Positions 7,256 to 13,357 of a stretch of DNA of 13,357 nucleotides are shown here, in pieces (position 1 is the first letter of the stretch; each line of letters opens with the position of its first letter). The notes beneath the pieces are model-generated. The model ran no database searches and was not told the origin of the DNA. It saw nothing but the letters and a program-made list of their open reading frames with translations. Source of the DNA: Candidatus Sumerlaeota bacterium. GTDB taxonomy: Bacteria > Sumerlaeota > Sumerlaeia > JADFCT01. The stretch spans positions 1 through 13,357 of the forward strand of contig JAPLSP010000746.1 of the NCBI GenBank assembly GCA_026398575.1. Direction: 5' to 3'. The position numbers and the translations under genes were made by a program.

Positions 7256-7927
7256 ATGAAACAAAAAATTGGAGTCTGCCTGTCGGGATGCGGCCTGTTC
7301 GACGGATCGGAAATTCACGAATCGGTTCTGACGCTGCTCGCCATCGCCAATGCCGGCGCCGAGGCGGTTTGCATGGCGCCCAATGCTGCGCAATCGGTCG
7401 TCATCAATCACCTGACCAAGCACCCGGTGGCCGGCGAATCCCGCAACGTCATGGTTGAATCGGCGCGCATCGCTCGCGGGGCCGTGCGCGATTTGGCGTC
7501 GGTTCATGCGGCGGGGATTGACGCGCTCATTTTTCCCGGCGGATTTGGCGCTGTTAAAAACCTGAGCGATTATGCCACCGCGGGTTTGAATATGAATGTG
7601 AATCCGGAGGTTGCGCGGCTGATCAAGGAGATGCTTCAAGCCGGCAAACCCGTTGGCGCAATCTGCATCGCGCCCGTTCTGCTGGCCGCGGTTGTGGGAA
7701 GAGATTTGAAACTCAAGCCGATGCTGACCATTGGAGACGATGCGGAGACGGCGGCGGATCTTGAAGCGATGGGGGTGAGGCATATTCCGTGCGAGGTTGG
7801 AGATTGCGTGGTGGATAAAGCCAACAGGCTTGTTACGACGCCTGCTTACATGCTGGCGCAGAATATTGGGGAGGCGAACGCAGGGATTGGGAAGTTGGTA
7901 AGGGCGGTTGTGGAGCTAATTAAGTGA
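7256..7927 (+). CDS. elbB: ElbB, DJ-1/PfpI-fold glyoxalase-like protein
   Basis: A 223-residue cytoplasmic protein matching the E. coli ElbB family along its whole length (about 217 residues there). Diagnostic stretches are SGCGLFDGSEIHE (10-22), the NHLT and ESRNVMVESARIARG region (51-75), FPGGFGAVKNLS (93-104), GAICIAPV with the nucleophile-elbow cysteine C137, TIGDD, and VTTPAYMLAQNI near the end. The fold is the DJ-1/PfpI class-I-amidotransferase type. ElbB proteins are reported to have glyoxalase activity, and an older name links them to isoprenoid synthesis; the in vivo role is not settled. The start follows a good Shine-Dalgarno. It stands between repeat-bearing gaps, 86 bp before the GT2 gene, so operon membership is uncertain. 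Confidence 0.95.
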   Translation: MKQKIGVCLSGCGLFDGSEIHESVLTLLAIANAGAEAVCMAPNAAQSVVINHLTKHPVAGESRNVMVESARIARGAVRDLASVHAAGIDALIFPGGFGAVKNLSDYATAGLNMNVNPEVARLIKEMLQAGKPVGAICIAPVLLAAVVGRDLKLKPMLTIGDDAETAADLEAMGVRHIPCEVGDCVVDKANRLVTTPAYMLAQNIGEANAGIGKLVRAVVELIK

Positions 7928-7938
7928 TCGTTCATGAC

Positions 7939-7977
7939 TCCCACCTGAAGGTGGGAAGAAACACCACCTAAAGGTGG
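7939..7977. repeat. Two adjacent near-identical hairpins
   Basis: TCCCACC-TGAA-GGTGGGA (7939-7956) and CCACC-TAAA-GGTGG (7964-7977) are perfect stems with four-base loops, differing in one loop base and in stem length. They lie 12 bp after the elbB stop. Neither is followed by a T-run, so classical intrinsic termination is not supported. They look like two copies of one small palindromic element. Confidence 0.7.
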
Positions 7978-8016
7978 AACTCCGAACGTGAACTCCGAAC
8001 GGGAACTCTAAACGTG
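7978..8016. repeat. Three tandem 13-bp repeats running into the GT2 start codon
   Basis: Units aactccgaacgtg (7978-7990), aactccgaacggg (7991-8003) and aactctaaacgtg (8004-8016) are directly contiguous. The last three bases of the third copy are the GTG start codon of the glycosyltransferase gene, so repeat and gene share bases. Confidence 0.8.
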
Positions 8017-8823
8017 CGTGAAAAAATTTCCATACTGATCCCTGCTGGCAATGAGGAGAGCAACATCGTCGCTTGCATACAGAGCGCGCGCTGGGCGGAT
8101 GAAGTCGTGGTCGTGGATTCCTTCAGCTCGGACCGCACTGTAGAATTGGCGCGCCCGCTGGCTGATCGCGTCCTGCAGCACGAATACATCAACTCAGCCA
8201 CCCAGAAAAACTGGGCCATTCCGCAGATGAGCCATGAATGGGTGATGGTGCTGGACGCCGACGAGCGCGTCAGTACGGAGTTGCGCGACGAAATTCTCCG
8301 GATTCTCGAAAAAGGCGCGGGAGACGCCTGCGCGTTCCGCATCTGGCGCCGCAATCACTTCATGGGCAAGCCGCTGCGATTTTGCTGGCGCAATGATTCG
8401 TGCGTCCGACTTTTCCGCCGCGACCGCGCGCGCTATCAGGATCGCGAAGTTCACGCCGACATTGTGTGCGATGGACCGATCCTTCCGCTCAAAGGCCGCC
8501 TGCTGCACTTTACGCATGAGAGTTTCGCGCAATACATGGCCAAGTTCGACCGCTATACCACCTGGGCCGCCGGCGACCGGGCCAAGCGGACGGCGCGTGT
8601 GGGTTTCATCCATCTGGCGCTGCGGCCCGCCTGGAGGTTCTTCAGGCGCTATATCCTCAATCTGTGGTGCCTCGACGGCAAGGCCGGGTTCATCATCAGC
8701 GCGATGGGCGCGTTCAGCGTCTTCCTCAAGTACGCCAAACTCTGGGAACGTCAGGAGAAGGAGAAAGGGCGAAATGACTCGGCGAGAACGCCTGATGCGG
8801 ACGATCCGGGGCGACGCGGTTGA
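8014..8823 (+). CDS. GT2 glycosyltransferase, WaaE/KdtX-like (LPS core type)
   Basis: A 269-residue cytoplasmic or membrane-associated transferase. The GT-A nucleotide-sugar fold is shown by ISILIPAGNEESNI (5-18), VVVVDSFSSDRT (31-42, with D35) and the metal-binding D81-A-D83 in VLDADERVS. HEYINSATQKNWAI (56-69) and the long basic region with HADI and HFTHESF match the WaaE/KdtX beta-glucosyltransferase-like group that decorates the inner core of LPS. A basic, hydrophobic C-terminal segment (about 198-245, RPAWRFFRRYILNLW then FIISAMGAFSVFLKYA) probably contacts the membrane. The start is GTG, lying inside the third 13-bp repeat, with only a weak GGGA upstream; homology requires a start at or very near here. 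The 3' end overlaps the URO-D-like gene by 50 bp. Donor and acceptor are not determined. Confidence 0.88.
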   Translation: MREKISILIPAGNEESNIVACIQSARWADEVVVVDSFSSDRTVELARPLADRVLQHEYINSATQKNWAIPQMSHEWVMVLDADERVSTELRDEILRILEKGAGDACAFRIWRRNHFMGKPLRFCWRNDSCVRLFRRDRARYQDREVHADIVCDGPILPLKGRLLHFTHESFAQYMAKFDRYTTWAAGDRAKRTARVGFIHLALRPAWRFFRRYILNLWCLDGKAGFIISAMGAFSVFLKYAKLWERQEKEKGRNDSARTPDADDPGRRG

Positions 8824-9637
8824 CCGCCCGCCCGTTTCCTTCTACGAGATTGACGGCGCGCAGGACGCCGCCGATCCGGATCCGTTTAATATCTATTCGG
8901 ATCCCACGTGGAAGCCGCTGATAGAACTGGCGCGCGAAAAAAGCGATCGCATCGTCATGTGCAAGTCGCGAGTGGGCGAGGGCGGGATTGTCATGATGGA
9001 CACGCCCGATCCCCTATGCATTGTCGCCGATTTATTCGACATGGGCGGCTATACGTTGATGGCCGTGATGCGCCCGGACCTGTTCCATCGGGCGCTGGAG
9101 CATTGCGCGCGGTGTATTCAGCAGCGGGTTGAAATTTTCGCCCGCGCGCTGCCGGGCAGGCTTTGGCGCATCTACGGGCCGGAATACGCTTCGCCGCCTT
9201 ACTTGCCGCCGGTCTTGTTTCGCGAATATGTCACGCGCTATGACAAGCCCATCATCGAGGCGATTCACCGGACGGGAGGCTTTGCGCGCATTCATTGCCA
9301 CGGCCGGTTGCGTGAGATTCTCGATGACATCGCCGCAATGGGCGCGGCAGGATTGGACCCGATCGAGCCGCCGCCACAGGGCGATGTTTCGCTGCGCTAC
9401 GTCCGGGAGACATATGGCCGGCAGATGGCGCTCTTCGGCAATCTGGAAGCGCGCGATATCGAGAATCTCCCCACGGAGGAATTCGAGCGGAAAATCCTGC
9501 AGGCGATTGCCGAGGGGACGGCGGGCGAGGGGAGGGGGTTCTGCCTGATGCCTTCGGCGTGCCCCTATGGACGCCGGCTGCCTCCGCTGGCGATGAAAAA
9601 TTATGAGAAGATGATCGAGATTATCGAAAGGATATAA
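8774..9637 (+). CDS. URO-D / methylcobamide methyltransferase-like protein
   Basis: A 287-residue protein of the uroporphyrinogen decarboxylase superfamily, which also holds MtaA/MtbA/CmuA-type methyltransferases. Support: TRRERLMRTIRGDAVDRPP at the start, FARIHCHGRLREILDDIA (170-187), LDPIEPPPQGDVSL (194-207), YGRQMALFGNLEARDIE (214-230) and the C-terminal MPSACPYG (259-266). It is shorter than HemE (about 350) and lacks HemE's usual substrate-binding N-terminus, so decarboxylation of uroporphyrinogen is unlikely. H174-C-H176-G sits where the methyltransferases have H-x-C-G, so the zinc site may be H-x-H. The ATG at 8774, after a purine-rich AAAGGGCGAA, is chosen because the family N-terminus starts there; the frame upstream is open only as a shadow of the GT2 gene. 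It overlaps GT2 by 50 bp and the lipoprotein gene by one base. Its role in a glycan locus is unknown. Confidence 0.8.
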   Translation: MTRRERLMRTIRGDAVDRPPVSFYEIDGAQDAADPDPFNIYSDPTWKPLIELAREKSDRIVMCKSRVGEGGIVMMDTPDPLCIVADLFDMGGYTLMAVMRPDLFHRALEHCARCIQQRVEIFARALPGRLWRIYGPEYASPPYLPPVLFREYVTRYDKPIIEAIHRTGGFARIHCHGRLREILDDIAAMGAAGLDPIEPPPQGDVSLRYVRETYGRQMALFGNLEARDIENLPTEEFERKILQAIAEGTAGEGRGFCLMPSACPYGRRLPPLAMKNYEKMIEIIERI

Positions 9638-10572
9638 TGAGAATGGTTCTCCGTGGAATTGGAATTGCAGCGCCTGTTCAATCCGCCGTTCTTGCACTCA
9701 TGGCTTTCAGCGTTCTGCTGGCCGGCGGTTGCAGCGTGAGGAGCATCAAGCCGTACTCCTTCGAGGGCATCCAGTTTCCGGATGATGACAGGGTCATCGC
9801 ATCCCGTCTCTGGCAGGTCAAATCCGCGGACGTGAATTCATCGGCCACGGAAAAGGAAGTGGTCTGGGCGCAGTGGCGCCACGGCGCTTTGCCGTTCGGC
9901 TTTGGCTTCAAAGAGTTGTCCGTCATGCCACCTCAGTCCATGGCGCTCTACGGCGATCTGACGTGGCATGACCTGTGCCCATTCTGCCCATTCGTATTTA
10001 CGTTTCCTCTTTGGGTCAAGGCGGAAGAATCGGTCTATCGTTCGCCCTCCACTCAACCATCAGGCTCGCGATCTTTCCTCTGGACTCCGGTGAGCGCTTC
10101 GGTTGCGAGTTCCGGCGAACTCAAAGACACTTGCTCCGCGCGCTGCATTCCCTTGCTTTATTCGCATATCGAGATGAAAGGCAAAGAGGGGATCGAGAAA
10201 CTTTATCGCATGAAGGCAACGAATTTTTTATGGAGCCTGGGGCCGATGCGCTTAAAAACAAACCACATTCCCGGCGACACGCTTGGGATTCAGGAATCCG
10301 ATCTATTTGTTCCCCTGTTCTTATGCACTCACTTTTCGATGTTTATTTGGAGCGATTTCGCGGCGCGAAGCAAGGATCCCAATGATCCGGACGTTGAACA
10401 GCGGATCAGCGCCCATGGCCCCCTTGGCGGCGCGGTCTGGCTGAGCTATGAGCGCCTGGACGCGTCGGACCCCAAGCTCAACTCTTCAAAACACGGCGCG
10501 CTTTGGGGCATGTTCGGCTGGGGACAAAAGGATGGCCGGCGGGTGATCCGGGTGTGTGGAATTTCGCTCTGA
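9637..10572 (+). CDS. Probable lipoprotein of unknown function
   Basis: A 311-residue protein I do not recognise. The N-terminus has a hydrophobic stretch ending VLLAGGCSVRS, with a cysteine at residue 32. This resembles a lipoprotein signal, although alanine at -3 is not the ideal lipobox, so a cleaved type I signal is possible. The mature part is rich in aromatic residues, with the segment LCPFCPFVFTFPLW (about 112-125) and a tryptophan/glycine-rich end (HGALWGMFGWGQKDGRR). No catalytic motif is visible. The ATG overlaps the preceding TAA by one base (TAATG), and waaF follows after 24 bp, so it is embedded in the glycan operon and probably co-translated. Envelope location and a role near LPS assembly are inferred from this only. 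An ATG two codons downstream is an alternative start. Confidence 0.72.
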   Translation: MRMVLRGIGIAAPVQSAVLALMAFSVLLAGGCSVRSIKPYSFEGIQFPDDDRVIASRLWQVKSADVNSSATEKEVVWAQWRHGALPFGFGFKELSVMPPQSMALYGDLTWHDLCPFCPFVFTFPLWVKAEESVYRSPSTQPSGSRSFLWTPVSASVASSGELKDTCSARCIPLLYSHIEMKGKEGIEKLYRMKATNFLWSLGPMRLKTNHIPGDTLGIQESDLFVPLFLCTHFSMFIWSDFAARSKDPNDPDVEQRISAHGPLGGAVWLSYERLDASDPKLNSSKHGALWGMFGWGQKDGRRVIRVCGISL

Positions 10573-10577
10573 CGTTG

Positions 10578-10585
10578 AAAGGAAG
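10578..10585 (+). promoter_or_regulatory. Shine-Dalgarno for the TTG-started heptosyltransferase
   Basis: AAAGGAAG lies 11 nt before the TTG at 10597. The spacing is on the long side, but no in-frame ATG or GTG sits at the start of the homologous region, so TTG is the best candidate. Confidence 0.5.
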
Positions 10586-10596
10586 CGAACTCAGAA

Positions 10597-11646
10597 TTGG
10601 GCAAAGCGACCAAATATGAGCGCATCCTGATCCGCGCGGCGAACTGGATCGGCGACGCCGTCATGACGACGCCCGCCATCCGCGCGCTGCGCCGGCATTA
10701 TCCTCATGCGCGCATCACGCTGGCGTGCCGGCCGTGGGTGGCGCCGGTCTTCGAGCACAGCCCGGACGTGGATGAAGTCCTGCCGATCAACGACAAGGGC
10801 ATGCGCGGGCTGGTCGCGACGGCGCGGCGGTTGCGCCAGGGCCGATACGATCTCGGCGTTCTATTTCCCAATTCGCTTGGATCGGCGATGGCGTTGCGGC
10901 TGGGCGGAGTGGGGCGGCGCGTGGGATATAACCTCGATGGACGCGGCCTGTTTCTGAGCGATGCGATTCCCGTGACGCCGGATATTCTCGCGCGCCACAT
11001 GGTGGAGTATTACCTGAATATTTTGGGCGCTTTGCTGGATTGGGAAAAAGCGGAGAAAAAGCTGGTTCTCGTCGCGGGCGATAAAGAGCGACGGGAAATT
11101 CAATCGGTGTTGGAGCGCTTGGGATTCGACGGACGGAACGAAAAAGGCGCCGCGGCGCCGCTTATTGGCGTCAATCCCGGCGCCACCAACGGCACAGCCA
11201 AGCGATGGCTGCCCGAGCGATATGCCGCGCTATCCGGATTCCTTGTGCGCGAACATGCCGCACGGATTCTCGTGACGGGATCGGAGGCGGAGGCGGAGAT
11301 GGCGCGGTCGGTCGCGGCGCAGGCCAAGGAACCGAAAGTGGTTTCCGTCGCAGGCGATCTTTCGCTGGCGCAATTCATCGCGCTGACCGAGCGGCTCGCG
11401 CTTTTCATCACGAATGACTCGGGCGCCATGCACATTGCCGCCGCGATGGGCGCGCCCGTCGTCGCGGTGATCGGTGCGACGGATTGGCGCCGCACGGCGC
11501 CCTGGTCGGACAAGGCGACCATCATTCGCAAGGAATTGGCCTGTGCCCCGTGCATGCTTAAAGAGTGCCCCTCCGAGCACGAATGCATGAAAGCGATTCA
11601 GATCATGGACGTCCTGAAAGCGGCGGAACGCCTTTTGCGCAAATAA
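10597..11646 (+). CDS. waaF: ADP-heptose:LPS heptosyltransferase, WaaF-like (GT9)
   Basis: A 349-residue GT-B transferase that adds heptose to the LPS inner core from ADP-heptose on the cytoplasmic face of the inner membrane. ILIRAANWIGDAVMTTPAI (10-28) holds the catalytic Asp (D20). NPGATNGTAKRWLPERYA (193-210) with K202 and ITNDSGAMHIAAAMG (271-285) are the nucleotide-sugar signatures of the GT9 family. Four cysteines at C316, C319, C324 and C330 (CAPCMLKECP...HECM) form the cluster seen near the C-terminus of WaaF proteins. Length is normal for the family. WaaF (second heptose) fits better than WaaC, but subtype from sequence alone is not certain. The start codon appears to be TTG. The gene follows the lipoprotein gene by 24 bp and is probably in the same operon. 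Confidence 0.92.
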   Translation: MGKATKYERILIRAANWIGDAVMTTPAIRALRRHYPHARITLACRPWVAPVFEHSPDVDEVLPINDKGMRGLVATARRLRQGRYDLGVLFPNSLGSAMALRLGGVGRRVGYNLDGRGLFLSDAIPVTPDILARHMVEYYLNILGALLDWEKAEKKLVLVAGDKERREIQSVLERLGFDGRNEKGAAAPLIGVNPGATNGTAKRWLPERYAALSGFLVREHAARILVTGSEAEAEMARSVAAQAKEPKVVSVAGDLSLAQFIALTERLALFITNDSGAMHIAAAMGAPVVAVIGATDWRRTAPWSDKATIIRKELACAPCMLKECPSEHECMKAIQIMDVLKAAERLLRK

Positions 11647-11650
11647 CAGC

Positions 11651-11793
11651 ATAATGTAAAATGCAAAATGAGAAATGTAAAATGTAAAATAATACCTCAT
11701 CCCGGCAACAGTAATACACAGCCCTGCATCTTATGCCCGCCGCGTGCGGTCTCATTTTCAATTTCTCATTTCTCATTTTACATTTTACATTAT
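11651..11793. repeat. 27-bp inverted repeat flanking an 89-bp spacer
   Basis: Left arm 11651-11677 and right arm 11767-11793 are reverse complements at 26 of 27 positions (the mismatch is the C at 11664 against a T in the complement of the right arm). The arms are built from short AATGTAA/AAATGAG-type words, and related A-rich words continue inward on both sides (for example aaatgtaaaat at 11680-11690). The element begins 4 bp after the waaF stop and ends 15 bp before the GT4 start, so it fills almost the whole gap. The spacer (11678-11766) holds no ORF of note. Confidence 0.85.
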
Positions 11794-11808
11794 TTTCGCT
11801 TTTAATCT

Positions 11809-12909
11809 ATGTTCAAAATTCTTCACATTGACACCGAGTTGGGTTGGCGCGGTGGCGAGAATCAGGCGTTTCTTTTGGCGCAGGGACTGCGCGCGCGCGG
11901 GCATGAAAATCTCTTTCTGACTCAGCCGGGCTCGGAGATGTATCGCCGCGCCAGCGCCGCCGGGTTCAACACGACGGAATTGAAAATGCGCGCCGATTGG
12001 GATTTCATTGCGCGTTATCAGCTGAAACAAATTGTCAAAGCACTGGGCGTGGACATCATTCACGCGCATACGGCGCGCGCCCATGCTATCGCGCTGGCGG
12101 CGGCGGAGCAATATGGCGGCCGCCCCCGGCTGGTCGTCTCGCGGCGCGTGGATTTCGCTGTCGGGGGGAATTTTTTCTCCCGGCGCAAATATCTTTCGCC
12201 GCTATGCCATTACATCGCGATCTCCAACGGCGTTCGCGACGCGCTGGTGGCCGGCGGTGTTTCGCCTGATCGGATCCGCATTGTGCATAGCGGAGTGGAC
12301 GCCCAGCGATTCACTTATAAAAAAAGTGGCGCCGCTTTCCGTAGCGAGATGGGATGCGCCCCGAAAGATTTTCTGATTGGCAACGTCGCGGAGCTGGCCG
12401 GCCACAAAGGGCATGTATATCTGATTGACGCCGCGGCCAGGGTCATCGAGCAAATCCCCAACGCGCGCTTCTGCATCGTCGGGAAAGGCGAGCTACAGGA
12501 ATCATTGCAGCAGCGCATCCGCGAACGCGGGCTGCAAGAGCGCTTCCGGCTGGCCGGATATCGCGACGACGTTGAGGAGTGTTTCGCCGCCTTTAATCTC
12601 TTTGCGCTCTCTTCGCATCTGGAAGGGCTGTGCACGTCGGTGATTGACGCGATGCTGCTGGGCGTGCCGGTCGTGGCCACGCGCACGGGCGGCGTGCCGG
12701 ACCTCGTCCTTCATGAAGAAACCGGTCTGCTGGTTCCGCCCAAAGATCCCGCAGCGTTCGCTGAAGCCATCTTGCTTATGCTGCGCAACGAGCCCTTGCG
12801 GTGCGGCTTCGCCAAGGCCGCCCGCGCCTACGCCCGCGAAAACTTCACGATGGAAAAAATGGTAGAGGGAATTGAAGCCGCTTACCATGAGCTGCTGAAG
12901 GCGCCTTGA
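11809..12909 (+). CDS. GT4-family glycosyltransferase
   Basis: A 366-residue GT-B transferase. The N-terminal domain has ILHIDTELGWRGGENQ (4-19, the glycine-rich acceptor-side loop) and DIIHAHTARA (82-91). The C-terminal domain has VHSGVD (159-164), GNVAELAGHKGH with K200 (191-202), and the family motif EGLCTSVIDAM (272-282). In this motif the second acidic residue of E-x7-E is an aspartate (E272, D280), a variant seen in some GT4 subgroups. GVPVVATRTGGVPDLV follows as expected. It probably adds a hexose to a surface glycan; donor and acceptor cannot be told. There is no clear Shine-Dalgarno before the ATG, and the inverted repeat lies just upstream, so it may be transcribed separately from waaF. 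It ends convergent to the recombinase gene, 72 bp away. Confidence 0.9.
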   Translation: MFKILHIDTELGWRGGENQAFLLAQGLRARGHENLFLTQPGSEMYRRASAAGFNTTELKMRADWDFIARYQLKQIVKALGVDIIHAHTARAHAIALAAAEQYGGRPRLVVSRRVDFAVGGNFFSRRKYLSPLCHYIAISNGVRDALVAGGVSPDRIRIVHSGVDAQRFTYKKSGAAFRSEMGCAPKDFLIGNVAELAGHKGHVYLIDAAARVIEQIPNARFCIVGKGELQESLQQRIRERGLQERFRLAGYRDDVEECFAAFNLFALSSHLEGLCTSVIDAMLLGVPVVATRTGGVPDLVLHEETGLLVPPKDPAAFAEAILLMLRNEPLRCGFAKAARAYARENFTMEKMVEGIEAAYHELLKAP

Positions 12910-12918
12910 AAGATGCCC

Positions 12919-12959
12919 GTCAGACGCGTCCGACGGGTCTGACGCGTCCGACTGTCCGA
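12919..12959. repeat. 9-bp-period tandem repeat with hairpin potential
   Basis: Consecutive units gtcagacgc, gtccgacgg, gtctgacgc, then shortened gtccgact and gtccgata, follow a GTCNGACGS consensus. CCCGTC (12916-12921) can pair with GACGGG (12932-12937), and GTCAGAC (12919-12925) with GTCTGAC (12937-12943). It sits between two convergent genes and could end transcription from either side, but no T-run is present. Confidence 0.75.
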
Positions 12960-12981
12960 TAGCCCCTTTCACGCGATGCCC

Positions 12982-13357
12982 TTAGAGCGCGATCTTATCT
13001 ACGGCGTGCTGAAGGCGATGGGTGCTCGTATGCGTGTAGATTTCCGTCGAGACGATGGAGGAGTGGCCCATCAGATTTTGAATTTCGATCAACTCGACGT
13101 CTTTGGAATGCAGCAGCGTGGCGAAGGTATGGCGCAGCTTATGCGGCGAGATGCCTTTCTGAGAAATCCCGGCCTGCCGGCAATATTGGTCCACGAGTTT
13201 TTCGACCATCCGCCCCGACAGCCGCCCGCCGAACCGGTTCAGAAATAGCGCGGTCTCATGCGAGATCGGGCGCGCCGCCAGATACGCCCGCAGCGCGTCG
13301 AGCGCCAGATCGTTGAGCGGAATGATCCGCTCTTTACGCCCTTTGCCCATCACGCGG
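12982..13357 (-). CDS. XerC/XerD-type tyrosine recombinase (partial, N-terminus outside window)
   Basis: The last 125 codons of a tyrosine recombinase running in from the right edge; the frame is still open at 13357. Visible catalytic elements are the beta-hairpin lysine region RVMGKGRKERIIPL, the H-x-x-R box in HKLRHTFATLL, the second histidine in LMGHSSIVSTEIYTH, and the nucleophilic tyrosine in EIYTHTS. The first catalytic arginine lies outside the window. The match to cellular XerC/XerD (GKG.KER, HKLRHTFAT, LGHSSI..T.IYTH) is close, and the protein stops soon after the active tyrosine as these do. Chromosome-dimer resolution is therefore more likely than phage integration, but without the N-terminal domain a mobile-element integrase cannot be excluded. 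No att-like site was seen. Confidence 0.85.
   Translation of the reverse strand, partial: RVMGKGRKERIIPLNDLALDALRAYLAARPISHETALFLNRFGGRLSGRMVEKLVDQYCRQAGISQKGISPHKLRHTFATLLHSKDVELIEIQNLMGHSSIVSTEIYTHTSTHRLQHAVDKIAL

Noticed and set aside
7939..7977. Twin hairpins as an intrinsic terminator of elbB
   Set aside because: Stems are good but no T-run follows either one, so they are recorded as repeats instead.
8393..8773. N-terminal extension of the URO-D-like protein
   Set aside because: This part lies wholly over the GT2 gene, is arginine/serine-rich and has no family match. The URO-D N-terminus begins at 8774 after a purine-rich leader.
11100..11700. Minus-strand open frames opposite waaF
   Set aside because: High-GC shadow frames with no motif, against a complete heptosyltransferase on the plus strand.
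12982..13357. Phage or island integrase marking a mobile element edge
   Set aside because: The visible part looks like a cellular XerC/XerD, and no tRNA gene, att repeat or phage gene lies beside it. The missing N-terminal half leaves some doubt.

Overview
The window looks like a chromosomal segment of a Gram-negative bacterium. The support is two lipopolysaccharide (LPS) core-type glycosyltransferases (a WaaE/KdtX-like GT2 and a WaaF-like GT9 heptosyltransferase), a GT4, a probable lipoprotein and several exported proteins. Nothing fixes the phylum. Minisatellite-like short repeats between genes, an expanded TPR histidine kinase and a GH16 glucanase would fit a PVC-group, Omnitrophota-like or similar candidate-phylum lineage, but that is a low-confidence impression. 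No rRNA, tRNA, CRISPR array or insertion sequence was seen. No gene-free stretch exceeds about 215 bp.

Left block (1-4037, minus strand). A secreted GH16 beta-glucanase is followed after 63-212 bp-scale spacing by a tightly packed three-gene unit. The unit holds a soluble histidine kinase with eleven near-identical TPRs, a response regulator with no DNA-binding domain but a DUF5678-like tail, and a retropepsin-like aspartic protease cut by the window edge. Kinase and regulator overlap by ATGA. The protease ATG directly abuts the regulator stop codon and has a strong Shine-Dalgarno. This arrangement reads as a two-component system whose output may be a proteolytic module instead of transcription. 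It is the most interesting item in the window.

Centre (4252-7927, plus strand). An exported TPR protein with a gluzincin-type HEYAH peptidase domain is followed 23 bp later by an exported UshA-like metallophosphatase that lacks most of the nucleotide-binding part of its C-terminal domain. After a 125-bp gap with a 10-bp-period repeat comes elbB.

Right block (8014-12909, plus strand). A compact cell-envelope run holds GT2, a URO-D-like protein (overlapping GT2 by 50 bp), an unrecognised lipoprotein (overlapping by 1 bp), a waaF-like GT9 (24-bp gap) and a GT4. Read together, this is an LPS core or surface-glycan assembly locus with two passengers whose roles are unclear. The window ends in the C-terminal half of a XerC/XerD-type tyrosine recombinase on the minus strand.

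Four gaps between genes carry four different short-period repeat or palindromic structures (10 bp, hairpins plus 13 bp, a 27-bp inverted repeat, 9 bp), an unusual texture that is itself worth following up.
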